A stretch of 64,000 nt of DNA from Pseudomonas sp. (lineage in GTDB: Bacteria > Pseudomonadota > Gammaproteobacteria > Pseudomonadales > Pseudomonadaceae). The position numbers were made by a program, and so were the translations under genes. The notes under the pieces were generated by a model. That model worked only from the letters and a program-made list of their open reading frames with translations. It did not search any database and had not been told where the DNA came from. Numbering within the stretch: the stretch's first letter is position 1; the number at the start of each line of letters is the position of its first letter. The stretch covers positions 124,001 to 188,000 of the forward strand of contig NZ_JAGIBG010000002.1 in assembly GCF_017744435.1 (NCBI RefSeq), in the 5' to 3' direction. This document shows positions 57,027 to 64,000 of this stretch, piece by piece.

Positions 57027-58597
57027 CACAGCACCCCGACCCTTTCGGCCGTTGCCTTGCTCGCCCGTGGCGCATGCTTGGCGACAGGCTTCGGGGCGCG
57101 CAACATCTTGCTCGCCGCCCAGGCCAGGAACAGCCCGCACGCCAGGGCGGTCAGGTCGAACCCGGCCATGGCCCAGTCACCCGCAGGCACAGAGATGTTC
57201 AACCCTTGGCCGGTGCTCAGGGCATTGAGCACCGGCAACAGGGCAAAGGCCACCGCGCCCAGCGCCAGCTGCTCGCCCCAGGCCTTGCGTCCTGGGCGTA
57301 GCGCGGCATGCAGCAACGACGCCAGCCAGACCAGGAAGAACGTGCTCACTTCCCAGTCGGCGCGCCCTTGCAGGGCCACGGGCAGCAGCCGATTGGCCCA
57401 GAAGAAGCCGGCCACGGCCAGGATCAGGCCACTCATGCTGGCGATGTTGAGCACTTCGACCAGGCGCAGCTCGCCCGGCAGGCGTTCGCTTTTGGCATGC
57501 TTGAGCTGGCGCTTGCCCAACCACATGACCAAGCCGGTACCGATCACCGCCGTGCCGGCAAGCCCGAAGGTGAAGTACAGCCAACGCAGCCAGGGCCCGG
57601 CGTAGTTGCCCATGTGCAGGCCGGCGAAACTGAAGGAGGTCATCATCGTGGCGCTTTCCGCCGCGCCCTGTTTCAGCAGCTCGCCGGTGGCACCGTCGAA
57701 GGTCCAGTTGGCACTGCGCTTGTAGGGGACGTTGTCCGCCGATGACTGAGTGAGGGTGACACGGGCGTTGCGATCACCGGCGTTCTGCACCTGGATGAAG
57801 CCCATGCGCGCACCGGGTACCTGCGCCTGGACCTTGGCATAGAGGCTCGCCAGCGGCACCAGTGGCGCAGCGACATTGGCCACCTTGGGCGCCTCGTCGC
57901 GGCCGAACAGGTCATTGAAGTAATCGCCGGTATTGCCATAGCTGGCCATGATGCTGGCCGGCATGACCATGTACATGAACAGCACCAGGCTGCTGTAGCT
58001 GATCATCAGGTGAAACGGTAGCACCAGCACGCCAATGGCGTTGTGGCCATCCAGCCATGAGCGCTGGCCCTTGCCGGGACGGAAGGTGAAGAACTCCTTG
58101 AAGATCTTCTTGTGGGTGATGATCCCGGTGACCAGGCCCAGCAGCATGATGAAGGCGCACAGCGTCGACAGCCAGCGGCCCCATGGATACGGCATCTGCA
58201 GTTCGAAATGGAAGCGGTAGAAGAACTCGCCGCCACGGCTGTCTCGCGCCTCGACCGGCTGCCCGCTCTGCGCGTCCAGATCTTTCCTGACAAAGCCTCG
58301 ACGCCCGCCCTCGGGGTCGCGCCAGCCCACATTCAAGGCCGCGTCGCGCTCGCTCGGCAGGCGGATCATCCAGCTGCCCGAATGCGCGGCGTTGCTTTCC
58401 AGATAGCGCTGGGCCAGCCCCAGGCTGGCTATCGGGTCGAGTGCATGACGGCGCACTTCCGGCTGCGCCCAATGGCTGACTTCATCCTTGAAGTACGACA
58501 AGGTGCCGGTGAGGAAGATGGCGAACAGCAGCCAGCCGAAGATCAGGCCGGTCCAGGTATGCAGCCAGGCCATGGCCTGGCGGAAGCCTTCCTTCAT
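57026..58597 (-). CDS. PepSY-domain inner-membrane protein (siderophore reductase-like, PiuB/FoxB type)
   Basis: The 523-residue protein starts MKEGFRQAMAWLHTWTGLIF, the typical PepSY-TM opening, with four main membrane segments in its core and further ones at the C-terminus. Conserved histidines lie in AWLHTW, GIITHKK, DGHNAIG and LPFHLM, fitting b-type haem ligands proposed for FoxB/FpvG-like reductases that release iron from ferri-siderophores in the periplasm. The long frame up to 58942 is not supported; the ATG at 58597 overlaps DUF3649 by four bases. Confidence 0.88.
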   Translation of the reverse strand: MKEGFRQAMAWLHTWTGLIFGWLLFAIFLTGTLSYFKDEVSHWAQPEVRRHALDPIASLGLAQRYLESNAAHSGSWMIRLPSERDAALNVGWRDPEGGRRGFVRKDLDAQSGQPVEARDSRGGEFFYRFHFELQMPYPWGRWLSTLCAFIMLLGLVTGIITHKKIFKEFFTFRPGKGQRSWLDGHNAIGVLVLPFHLMISYSSLVLFMYMVMPASIMASYGNTGDYFNDLFGRDEAPKVANVAAPLVPLASLYAKVQAQVPGARMGFIQVQNAGDRNARVTLTQSSADNVPYKRSANWTFDGATGELLKQGAAESATMMTSFSFAGLHMGNYAGPWLRWLYFTFGLAGTAVIGTGLVMWLGKRQLKHAKSERLPGELRLVEVLNIASMSGLILAVAGFFWANRLLPVALQGRADWEVSTFFLVWLASLLHAALRPGRKAWGEQLALGAVAFALLPVLNALSTGQGLNISVPAGDWAMAGFDLTALACGLFLAWAASKMLRAPKPVAKHAPRASKATAERVGVL

Positions 58598-58899
58598 GGG
58601 TTTTTCATCCAGTAGGCGAACCCGCCGAGCAGCCCCAGCACCAGGCTCGGCAGCAGCACGCCGAGCCAGGCATGCCAGGCGCTGCGGCAGGCGAAACACC
58701 AGATGAACGCCAGCAGGTAGAACACGAACGAGAGCATCAGGCCGGTCAGCGTGGCGTCGACCTGGGGCAACGGCAGCAACAGGGCCAGACAGACACTGAC
58801 CAGCGACGCCAGCAGATAGCCGCCCAGCAATGCAGCCAGGCTGCGTGAAACCACGGCCAGGCGATAGCTGAGAGGAAGTCCGGCGGCGGAGCGTTTCAT
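58594..58899 (-). CDS. DUF3649 membrane protein
   Basis: The 101-residue protein starts MKRSAAGLPLSYRLAVVSRS and has three membrane segments (ALLGGYLLASLVSVCLALLL; LTGLMLSFVFYLLAFIWCFA; WLGVLLPSLVLGLLGGFAYW). It matches DUF3649, a companion of PepSY reductases. It is the first gene of the iron-uptake unit and begins 30 bases downstream of a Fur-box-like site. Function unknown, probably a small partner of the PepSY protein. Confidence 0.85.
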   Translation of the reverse strand: MKRSAAGLPLSYRLAVVSRSLAALLGGYLLASLVSVCLALLLPLPQVDATLTGLMLSFVFYLLAFIWCFACRSAWHAWLGVLLPSLVLGLLGGFAYWMKNP

Positions 58900-58928
58900 G
58901 GCGTGGGTCCGGGAAATGGGAGTGCAAT

Positions 58929-58947
58929 AGTAATGATTTCAATTCTC
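58929..58947 (-). promoter_or_regulatory. Candidate Fur box upstream of the iron-uptake operon
   Basis: AGTAATGATTTCAATTCTC matches the 19-bp Fur consensus GATAATGATAATCATTATC at 12 positions. It lies 30 to 48 bases before the DUF3649 start, where a promoter is expected. It would make the whole unit repressed by Fe(II)-Fur. Confidence 0.55.
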
Positions 58948-59146
58948 ATAAGCAAAGATCCCGCGCCGATCACCCGTTCCTATCGCAGGTGATCAAGCCG
59001 GATTTGCAACAGAAAATTTATTTTCAGAAAGGGGTTGTAATCGCTTCGCCGTTGCCTGACCTTAGAGTCAAGAGGCGCAGAAATACCAAGGCCCTCAATG
59101 GCCTAGGCACGCCTCCATGCGAGCAAGCTGAATAAGGATTGGAATC

Positions 59147-59494
59147 ATGCAAATCCAGGTCAACAGCAGCAACCATATCGAAGGCAACATCCGTCTCAAC
59201 GAGTGGGTCCGCAGTACGCTGGAAGCCACCCTCGAACGCTATGACGACGACCTCACCCGCATCGAGGTGCATCTGCGTGACGAGAACGGCGCCAAGCCCG
59301 GCCCGCATGACAAACGCTGCCAGTTGGAGGCTCGCCCGAAAGGCCATCAGCCGATTTCCGTGACCCACACCGCCACCTCGCTGGACCAGGCGGTCGACGG
59401 TGCCGCCAGCAAGCTGAACAATGCGCTGGAACACTTCTACGGCAAGCTGCGCAGCAAGCGCGGTGCACTGGAACTGAGTGACCCCGAGGCCTGA
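59147..59494 (+). CDS. HPF/RaiA-family ribosome-associated protein
   Basis: The 115-residue protein starts MQIQVNSSNHIEGNIRLNEW and has the beta-alpha-beta-beta-beta-alpha pattern of the sigma-54 modulation/HPF family (YDDDLTRIEVHLRDENGAKP; LDQAVDGAASKLNNALEHFY). It is longer at the loop than classic HPF and lacks the C-terminal dimerisation domain of long HPF. It may bind resting ribosomes. AAGGATTGGAATC precedes the ATG. Its own terminator follows at 59514. Confidence 0.85.
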   Translation: MQIQVNSSNHIEGNIRLNEWVRSTLEATLERYDDDLTRIEVHLRDENGAKPGPHDKRCQLEARPKGHQPISVTHTATSLDQAVDGAASKLNNALEHFYGKLRSKRGALELSDPEA

Positions 59495-59513
59495 TCATCG
59501 GCAAGAACAACAA

Positions 59514-59540
59514 CGCCCGGCCTGTGCCGGGCGTTTTCGT
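59514..59540 (+). terminator. Rho-independent terminator of the HPF/RaiA-like gene
   Basis: An eight-bp GC stem CGCCCGGC / GCCGGGCG with loop CTGT is followed by TTTTCGTTT, a classical intrinsic terminator 20 bases after the stop codon. Confidence 0.92.
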
Positions 59541-59618
59541 TTGCCCCGATCGATGGGGCTGAACCAACCTGCGGGTTACCCGGTCAACTTCTGTAGTCAT
59601 TCATTGCAGAACCCGACC

Positions 59619-59919
59619 ATGAACAACCCCTTCGAACAGATCAGCGTCGCCTTCGCCCCCGAGTACCGGGTCAACCTGAGTATCGAACGGCTCGACGGCA
59701 GCATCATGCTGACCCTTTCCGATGACGCCGGCGTGGTCGCCAAGCGCCCTGATCAGCCAGGCCCAGCGCAACGACCCGGTGCGCCTGCAGCGGGTCATCG
59801 ACAGCATCCGCCTGGGCCTTGCGATCGAGCTGGGACAGAACCCGTTGCAGGTCCTCGCCGCCCTGACCCGCGACCGCCACGAGCCACGCCCCCTGGCAGC
59901 CGTCGGTCTGGCCAACTGA
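59619..59919 (+). pseudogene. DUF3509 gene interrupted by a frameshift
   Basis: The reading from ATG 59619 gives MNNPFEQISVAFAPEYRVNL, SIERLDGSIMLTLSDDAGVV and AK, then loses sense at about 59748. The next frame at once gives ALISQAQRNDPVRLQRVIDS and IRLGLAIELGQNPLQVLAAL to a stop at 59919. Joined, they form one DUF3509 protein of about 100 residues. The change, at the run AAGCGCCCTG, is one extra base or loss of two (for example a CG unit of CGCGCC). It may be a real mutation or a sequencing error. DUF3509 function is unknown. Confidence 0.8.
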
Positions 59920-59922
59920 GGG

Positions 59923-60393
59923 CTACTTGCCCTCCTCCACTTCCTTGCCGCTGGCATCCAGCACCTTGGTCGAGGGATAGCGGTACGAAGCGTAGCGCAC
60001 CACCAGGATCGAGAACGCCAGCAGCAGGATGCTGCCACACACGTACAGCAGCCCTTCGTCCGGCGCCTTGTGGTGCGACACATCGCCAATCAGCAGGCGC
60101 GTCAGCGCGGTGATCGCCACATACAGCAGGAAGCGGATCGGCATGTGGTTGGTCTTGAAGTAGATACCGACCATCGCCCCGAGCTCCAGGTAGATGAACA
60201 GCAGCAGGATGTCATCGACGCTGACGCCACCCTTGCCGAGCATGTCCAGGAAAGTCACCACCGCCGCGTAGGCGGTAATCGCGCCAATGCCGAACAGCGC
60301 CAGGTAGTGGAACGCTTCCACACACAGGTTGCCTAGCGCGTCGGCCGAGCCGTGCAGGCCCTTGCGCAGTTTTTCAGCCCATTTGATATCCAC
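59923..60393 (-). CDS. psiE: PsiE family (phosphate-starvation-inducible) membrane protein
   Basis: The 156-residue protein, read from a GTG, starts VDIKWAEKLRKGLHGSADAL and has four membrane segments (FHYLALFGIGAITAYAAVVT; DDILLLFIYLELGAMVGIYF; MPIRFLLYVAITALTRLLIG; GLLYVCGSILLLAFSILVVR). The FIYLELGAMVGIYFKTNHMP segment is a PsiE signature. Its role is unknown beyond phosphate regulation in E. coli. GGGGAA lies nine bases upstream; a longer frame to 60435 is less likely. It converges with the DUF3509 remnant. Confidence 0.87.
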   Translation of the reverse strand: MDIKWAEKLRKGLHGSADALGNLCVEAFHYLALFGIGAITAYAAVVTFLDMLGKGGVSVDDILLLFIYLELGAMVGIYFKTNHMPIRFLLYVAITALTRLLIGDVSHHKAPDEGLLYVCGSILLLAFSILVVRYASYRYPSTKVLDASGKEVEEGK

Positions 60394-60569
60394 GATGTGC
60401 GATTCCCCGATACGACATGAAGGATGATGCGTCACGCCTGTGACGCTTGTGCCATGCAGTTAAAGGGCCAGGCCCCTGCCTTGGAAGGCGACCGATTGCC
60501 GCAAGGCACGGGCGGCATGCGATTTCAGCACAGCTACAATTTCTGGTTGCGAAACGACCGCATTGCCAT

Positions 60570-60589
60570 TACTGTACATCGATACAGTA
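60570..60589 (+). promoter_or_regulatory. LexA (SOS) box of yebG
   Basis: TACTGTACATCGATACAGTA holds the CTGT-N8-ACAG core with extended TA..TA flanks, matching the LexA consensus. It lies about 100 bases before yebG and overlaps a likely -35 (TTGCCA, 60563). YebG is a known LexA-regulated gene in E. coli. Confidence 0.92.
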
Positions 60590-60688
60590 TTCGGTAACGG
60601 CAATCTGCCTGACTGCCTGGATAGCAACTGAACCGCACAGCAGAAGGCGCACGACCGCCCCCTGCTACCACTGACCGAGAGGCCTCGT

Positions 60689-60955
60689 ATGGCTGTTGAG
60701 ATTCTTTACCGCAGCACGCGCGATTTGGAGACCACGTTCTTGGACCGCAAACTCGCAGACGCCCATGACCAGATGCTGGAACTGGCCGAGGTGCTTACTC
60801 AGGTTCTGGTGAAACATGTGCCGGGGCTGGATGAAAACATTGCCGAAGAGGCAAGCATCTTCATGGCCAAGAACCGGGCGGTATTTGCCGCAGCGTTCAA
60901 GAACAATGCGTCGGCCTTGGCCGACCTGGACACGCCTACCGATAGCGGCGAGTAA
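60689..60955 (+). CDS. yebG: SOS-induced protein YebG
   Basis: The 88-residue protein starts MAVEILYRSTRDLETTFLDR and continues KLADAHDQMLELAEVLTQVL, EEASIFMAKNRAVFAAAFKN, the YebG family pattern. It is an SOS protein of unknown exact function in DNA damage response. The LexA box upstream supports the assignment. Between the box and the start are about 100 bases of leader. Confidence 0.92.
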   Translation: MAVEILYRSTRDLETTFLDRKLADAHDQMLELAEVLTQVLVKHVPGLDENIAEEASIFMAKNRAVFAAAFKNNASALADLDTPTDSGE

Positions 60956-61040
60956 CCAGCCCTTCGCAAGGGTGGCAAACATGTCACCCCAAGTGAATGC
61001 ATCGCCAGCAGCGGCTTTGCACCCCTGACCTCCCCCGCCA

Positions 61041-61298
61041 TTATCCTTGCACCGGGATCAACTCCTGCAAGAGCACCACCTTCCTCTGCAGTTGTTCGAT
61101 CTGTGCCTGCTCTGCGCGCAGCGCCGAGCGCAGTTCGCGGTTCTCTGCCTCCCAGATCTTCGCCCAACGCGCGTTCTTCTGGCAGGCAAGCCCCAGCTTC
61201 CACAGCTCGTGCAGCCGCAAACTCTGATACAGCAGCACCAGCAGAATGATACCCATCACCACAACAGCACCTGTCGCAACCACTTCCCACATATCCAT
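61041..61298 (-). CDS. Small membrane-anchored coiled-coil protein, unknown function
   Basis: The 85-residue protein has an N-terminal membrane segment (VVATGAVVVMGIILLVLLYQ, about residues 6-25) followed by a charged coiled-coil (ENRELRSALRAEQAQIEQLQ, to the end). AGGAGAAGGG lies just before the ATG, and codon use looks like that of the neighbours, so it is probably a real gene. I do not recognise the family. Confidence 0.7.
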   Translation of the reverse strand: MDMWEVVATGAVVVMGIILLVLLYQSLRLHELWKLGLACQKNARWAKIWEAENRELRSALRAEQAQIEQLQRKVVLLQELIPVQG

Positions 61299-61628
61299 TT
61301 CCCTTCTCCTTGAGTGAGCCCTGAAGATGAGGGAATATATGTAGAGTTTAACGACAGATCTAGAATGTAGACTTATACAGGTAAACTACTCATGCACATT
61401 GGAATGCCCCAAGTCAGCCGTTTTCAGGCAAGGCATCCTAGCCCTAAGTAGCCCTTTGACATCATCTTCACGTGGCATCGCCCCATCCGCAAGGCGCTTG
61501 CCGGCCAAATGCCCTTGGGCTGCGCAAAGTCAATATCACGACAAGACCTTGCGCTATACATGACCCCAAACTTTACACATAATCAGGCTTTCGATATGCC
61601 ACCCCGGCATCCCTTCTCAGGAGAGGTC
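61299..61628. promoter_or_regulatory. Non-coding region upstream of the WYL regulator gene
   Basis: A stretch of 330 bases with no supported gene. Its first part is AT-rich and holds a direct repeat ATGTAGA (61339 and 61365, 26 bases apart) and a loose inverted AGTTTA/TAAACT pair. The WYL gene has AGGAGAGG at its start. An in-frame upstream extension is open but has no ribosome-binding site. Confidence 0.4.
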
Positions 61629-62504
61629 ATGAAACGCAAGCAAACCGTCGAGCAGGTACGCTGGGACCTGGCACTGCGCTACAAGCTGATCGAGACCGTC
61701 GCCTGGTGGGAAGGCCGCCTGACTACCGGCCATCTGATGCAGAGTTTCGGCATCAGCCGGCAGCAGGCATCCAAGGACATCAATACCTACATCACCGAGC
61801 ATGCGCCGAAGAACCTGGCCTATGACAAGCAGCTCAAGGGTTATGTACCCAGCAAGCAGTTCAAGCCTAAGTTCATCGAGGAGAGTGCAAGCGCTTACCT
61901 GCACCTGCTGTATCAGAACGGTGAGCGCGCCCCGCACATTGACGGCCTGGCGCTGGCCTACGCCCATACCAAAGTGCTGGAAGTGCCGGACCGGCCTATC
62001 CGGCCGGAGGTGCTGCGGCCCCTGCTCAAGGCCTGCCGTGAAGGCCTGCGCCTGGAAACCGAGTACGTGTCACTTAACACGCCGAACGTCGAGGTACGCC
62101 TCATCGCGCCGCACACGCTGGTCTACACCGGCATGCGCTGGCATGTGCGGGCGTACTGTGAAAAGAACGGCCAGTACCGCGACTTCGTGCTCAGCCGCCT
62201 GCGCGGGCAGCCGGACCTGCTGGACGAGTCACCCAACACCCGGGAGCAGGACGAAGACTGGAATGCCGAGATGCCGGTGATCTTCGAGCCCGACGGGCGT
62301 TTGAACGAGGCGCAGAAGGCGATCATCGAAGCCGACTTCGGCATGGCCCAGGGTCAATTGGTCGTGCCGAGCCGCAGGGCTTTGGTGAAGTATGTACTGC
62401 AGCGTTATCAGATCGACCCGCGCAACGTGGCGACCAGCCCTGAAGCGCAACAGATCGTGGTAGCCAATCTCAAGGATCTGCGGCCATGGCTGATGCATGA
62501 CTGA
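61629..62504 (+). CDS. WYL-domain transcriptional regulator, CapW/BrxR-like build
   Basis: The 291-residue protein starts MKRKQTVEQVRWDLALRYKL, has an N-terminal winged HTH (about residues 10-80; TGHLMQSFGISRQQASKDIN), a linker, and a WYL domain whose core reads LVYTGMRWHVRAYCEKNGQY followed by RDFVLSRLRG, then a C-terminal dimerisation-type segment. Size and order match the BrxR/CapW group of regulators, which often sit next to phage-defence systems. No defence gene is seen on either side here. The ATG at 61629 has AGGAGAGG directly upstream. Confidence 0.82.
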   Translation: MKRKQTVEQVRWDLALRYKLIETVAWWEGRLTTGHLMQSFGISRQQASKDINTYITEHAPKNLAYDKQLKGYVPSKQFKPKFIEESASAYLHLLYQNGERAPHIDGLALAYAHTKVLEVPDRPIRPEVLRPLLKACREGLRLETEYVSLNTPNVEVRLIAPHTLVYTGMRWHVRAYCEKNGQYRDFVLSRLRGQPDLLDESPNTREQDEDWNAEMPVIFEPDGRLNEAQKAIIEADFGMAQGQLVVPSRRALVKYVLQRYQIDPRNVATSPEAQQIVVANLKDLRPWLMHD

Positions 62505-62522
62505 CGTAACCGGCGCCCAGGC

Positions 62523-63542
62523 TCAACCGTAAAGCAAGCGTTCGGCCAGCATCTGTGCCACCCTCGCCGGCGAGCGCTTTTCCGCCTGGGCATGGCCGAA
62601 CACCTCGGTCAGCCGCGTCGGTATCCGCGCCAGGTGCGCGGTGATGGTGCCCAGGTCGCCGCCCCGATGCTTCAGCGCCACGTAGATCAGGCCACCGGCA
62701 TTGATCACATAGTCGGGGGCATACAGGATGCCGCGCGTCTCCAGCTGGTCAGCGACCTGCAACGTGGTCAGCTGATTGTTCGCCGCCCCCGCCACCGCTG
62801 CACAACGCAGCTGCATCACCGTCTGGCCGTTGAGCACCGGCCCTACGCCACAGGGCGCGAAGATATCGCAGGGCGTGCTGATGAGGGCGTCATTGGTCAC
62901 CGGATGAGCGCTGAACTGCTCTACCGCCAGCCGCACCCGGCCTGGGTCCAGGTCGCTGACCAGCAACTCTGCACCCGCCGCATGCAGCTGCTCGGCCAGG
63001 GCATAACCGACGTTGCCCAGCCCCTGCACGGCCACGCGCAGGCCTTCGAGGTTGCTGCTGCCCAGGCGCGCCTGTGAGGTGGCGCGGATGCCGGCGAACA
63101 CGCCCATGGCGGCATGCGGTGACGGGTCACCGGAGGCCGTGGTGCTGGTGACATGCGGTGTGCTCTGGGCAATACAGTCCATGTCCAGGGTCGAGGTACC
63201 ACTGTCCACGGCAATGATGAAACGCCCTTGCAGGGTATCGATGAAGCGGCCGAACGCCTCGAACAGTGCCGCGCGGTTTTCCACGTGCGGGTTGCGCATG
63301 ATCACCGCCTTGCCGCCTCCCAAGGGCAAGCCCGCCAGCGCCGCCTTGTAGCTCATGCCCTGGGCCAGGCGAATGGCGTCGGTCATGGCACTCTCGTCAT
63401 CGGCATAGGGCAGGTAGCGGCAACCGCCCACCGCCGGGCCCAACTTCTCGCTGTGAATCGCCACGACGGCCTTGAGGCCGGTGGGCGGGTCAATGAACAG
63501 GTGCAGCGACTGGGTACGGGTGCTTTGCATCAGCGCGAACAT
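62523..63542 (-). CDS. Leu/Phe/Val/Glu-type amino acid dehydrogenase
   Basis: The 339-residue enzyme has the substrate-binding segment SYKAALAGLPLGGGKAVIM, with the conserved lysines of the family, SGTSTLDMDCIAQSTPHVTS, and an NAD fold at RVAVQGLGNVGYALAEQL. The likely reaction is reversible oxidative deamination of a branched-chain or aromatic amino acid (leucine dehydrogenase-like). GGGGAG lies seven bases before the ATG at 63542; the longer frame to 63668 is not supported. The exact amino acid is unknown. Confidence 0.88.
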   Translation of the reverse strand: MFALMQSTRTQSLHLFIDPPTGLKAVVAIHSEKLGPAVGGCRYLPYADDESAMTDAIRLAQGMSYKAALAGLPLGGGKAVIMRNPHVENRAALFEAFGRFIDTLQGRFIIAVDSGTSTLDMDCIAQSTPHVTSTTASGDPSPHAAMGVFAGIRATSQARLGSSNLEGLRVAVQGLGNVGYALAEQLHAAGAELLVSDLDPGRVRLAVEQFSAHPVTNDALISTPCDIFAPCGVGPVLNGQTVMQLRCAAVAGAANNQLTTLQVADQLETRGILYAPDYVINAGGLIYVALKHRGGDLGTITAHLARIPTRLTEVFGHAQAEKRSPARVAQMLAERLLYG

Positions 63543-63666
63543 CGACGGGCTCCCCAACGAGGTGCTCCTACCAGTATAGGCACGCGCCAGAGGCCGGCGC
63601 CGTGGGCGGACCACTGGACGAATCCACGCCCCCCAGCTAATACTCAAGCGTGTGTGGAGAGCCCCC

Positions 63667-64000
63667 ATGAAGCCACGTCAAGCCTGCCTGGCCTGCCTGG
63701 AGCGCGAGCCGGTCGCCCTGCTGGAAGCTGCGTTGTGGATCGCCGTCGAGCATGATCGAAAGGTCGAGCCTGCGGCCAGCCTTGCCACACTGCAAAACCT
63801 GCAAGGGCAGATCAGTGCCTGCCTGCCCATGCTGCCATTGTCCGAACTGGCCCAGCCGCTGCTGCGCCAGCTCAACGCACTGGGATTCCAGCAAGACGAA
63901 TACCACCCGCTGCGCCCGCAAGCAGCGCTGCTGGACAAGGTACTGCAGCGCCGACGCGGCCAGCCCCTGGCACTGGCCATCATCACCCTGGAACTGGCCC
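63667..64000 (+). CDS. SirB1-family (transglutaminase-like) protein, N-terminal part
   Basis: The frame starts MKPRQACLACLEREPVALLE, continues AALWIAVEHDRKVEPAASLA and reaches LLDKVLQRRRGQPLALAIIT before the window edge, about 111 residues. The RRGQPLALAI segment is a SirB1/transglutaminase-like signature. Start ATG lacks a strong ribosome-binding site. The remainder, with a possible TPR tail, lies outside. Confidence 0.75.
   Translation, partial: MKPRQACLACLEREPVALLEAALWIAVEHDRKVEPAASLATLQNLQGQISACLPMLPLSELAQPLLRQLNALGFQQDEYHPLRPQAALLDKVLQRRRGQPLALAIITLELA

Noticed and set aside
57026..58942. Longer 638-codon start for the PepSY protein
   Set aside because: The extra N-terminus runs over the DUF3649 gene in another frame and has no signal or family match; the ATG at 58597 fits the family start.

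Overview
The window looks like the chromosome of a fluorescent Pseudomonas, most likely of the P. putida group. The evidence is high GC with matching codon use, a complete alginate operon in the Pseudomonas order, the cysD / nif3 / algW / aap / rhlB / moaCDE / phoH / yaaA / algD gene order that I recall from P. putida, and many P. putida-type REP doublets with the core GTGGGAGCGGG. All identifications come from reading translations and motifs; no database search was possible.

Layout. 1-7.7 kb: the start of cysD (cut by the window edge), a NIF3-family gene, the envelope-stress protease gene algW, the acidic amino acid ABC transporter aapJQMP and a carboxylesterase. 7.8-14.5 kb: helicase gene rhlB, molybdopterin genes moaC-moaD-moaE, a PIN-PhoH ATPase, a polysaccharide deacetylase-like protein with a degenerate active site, and yaaA. 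14.5-31.4 kb: the 12-gene alginate operon algD-8-44-K-E-G-X-L-I-J-F-A behind a long regulatory leader. It makes GDP-mannuronate (AlgA, AlgD), polymerises and exports it (Alg8, Alg44, AlgK, AlgE, AlgX), and epimerises (AlgG), trims (AlgL) and acetylates it (AlgI, AlgJ, AlgF, AlgX). AlgW, which in P. aeruginosa starts the cascade freeing the alginate sigma factor AlgU, lies about 14 kb upstream.

31.5-47.7 kb: two SDR dehydrogenases, an EmrAB-type tripartite pump with its own NodT-type channel, a LysR regulator, a universal stress protein, a PrlF-YhaV toxin-antitoxin pair behind a striking nested palindrome, an AaeAB/FUSC-type pump with a divergent LysR regulator, and a 2-ketoaldonate/hydroxypyruvate reductase. 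47.8-52.6 kb: a three-gene GtrA/GtrB/GtrC-like O-antigen or surface glycan glucosylation cassette, then a DMT exporter divergent from an AraC regulator.

52.6-64 kb: an iron-uptake locus (DUF3649, PepSY membrane protein, DUF3325, ECF sigma factor, FecR regulator, TonB-dependent receptor) behind a Fur-box-like site; an HPF/RaiA-type ribosome protein; a frameshifted DUF3509 gene; psiE; yebG behind a perfect LexA box; a small coiled-coil membrane protein; an orphan WYL regulator of CapW/BrxR-like build; a Leu/Glu-type amino acid dehydrogenase; and the start of a SirB1-family gene.

No rRNA, tRNA, CRISPR array, transposase or prophage was seen. The most interesting signals are regulatory or structural: the algD leader with an RsmA-type hairpin, reciprocal collapsed REP palindromes (one inside the alginate operon), the prlF operator, the deacetylase that has lost its catalytic signature, and the iron operon in which the inner-membrane genes precede the sigma/anti-sigma genes.
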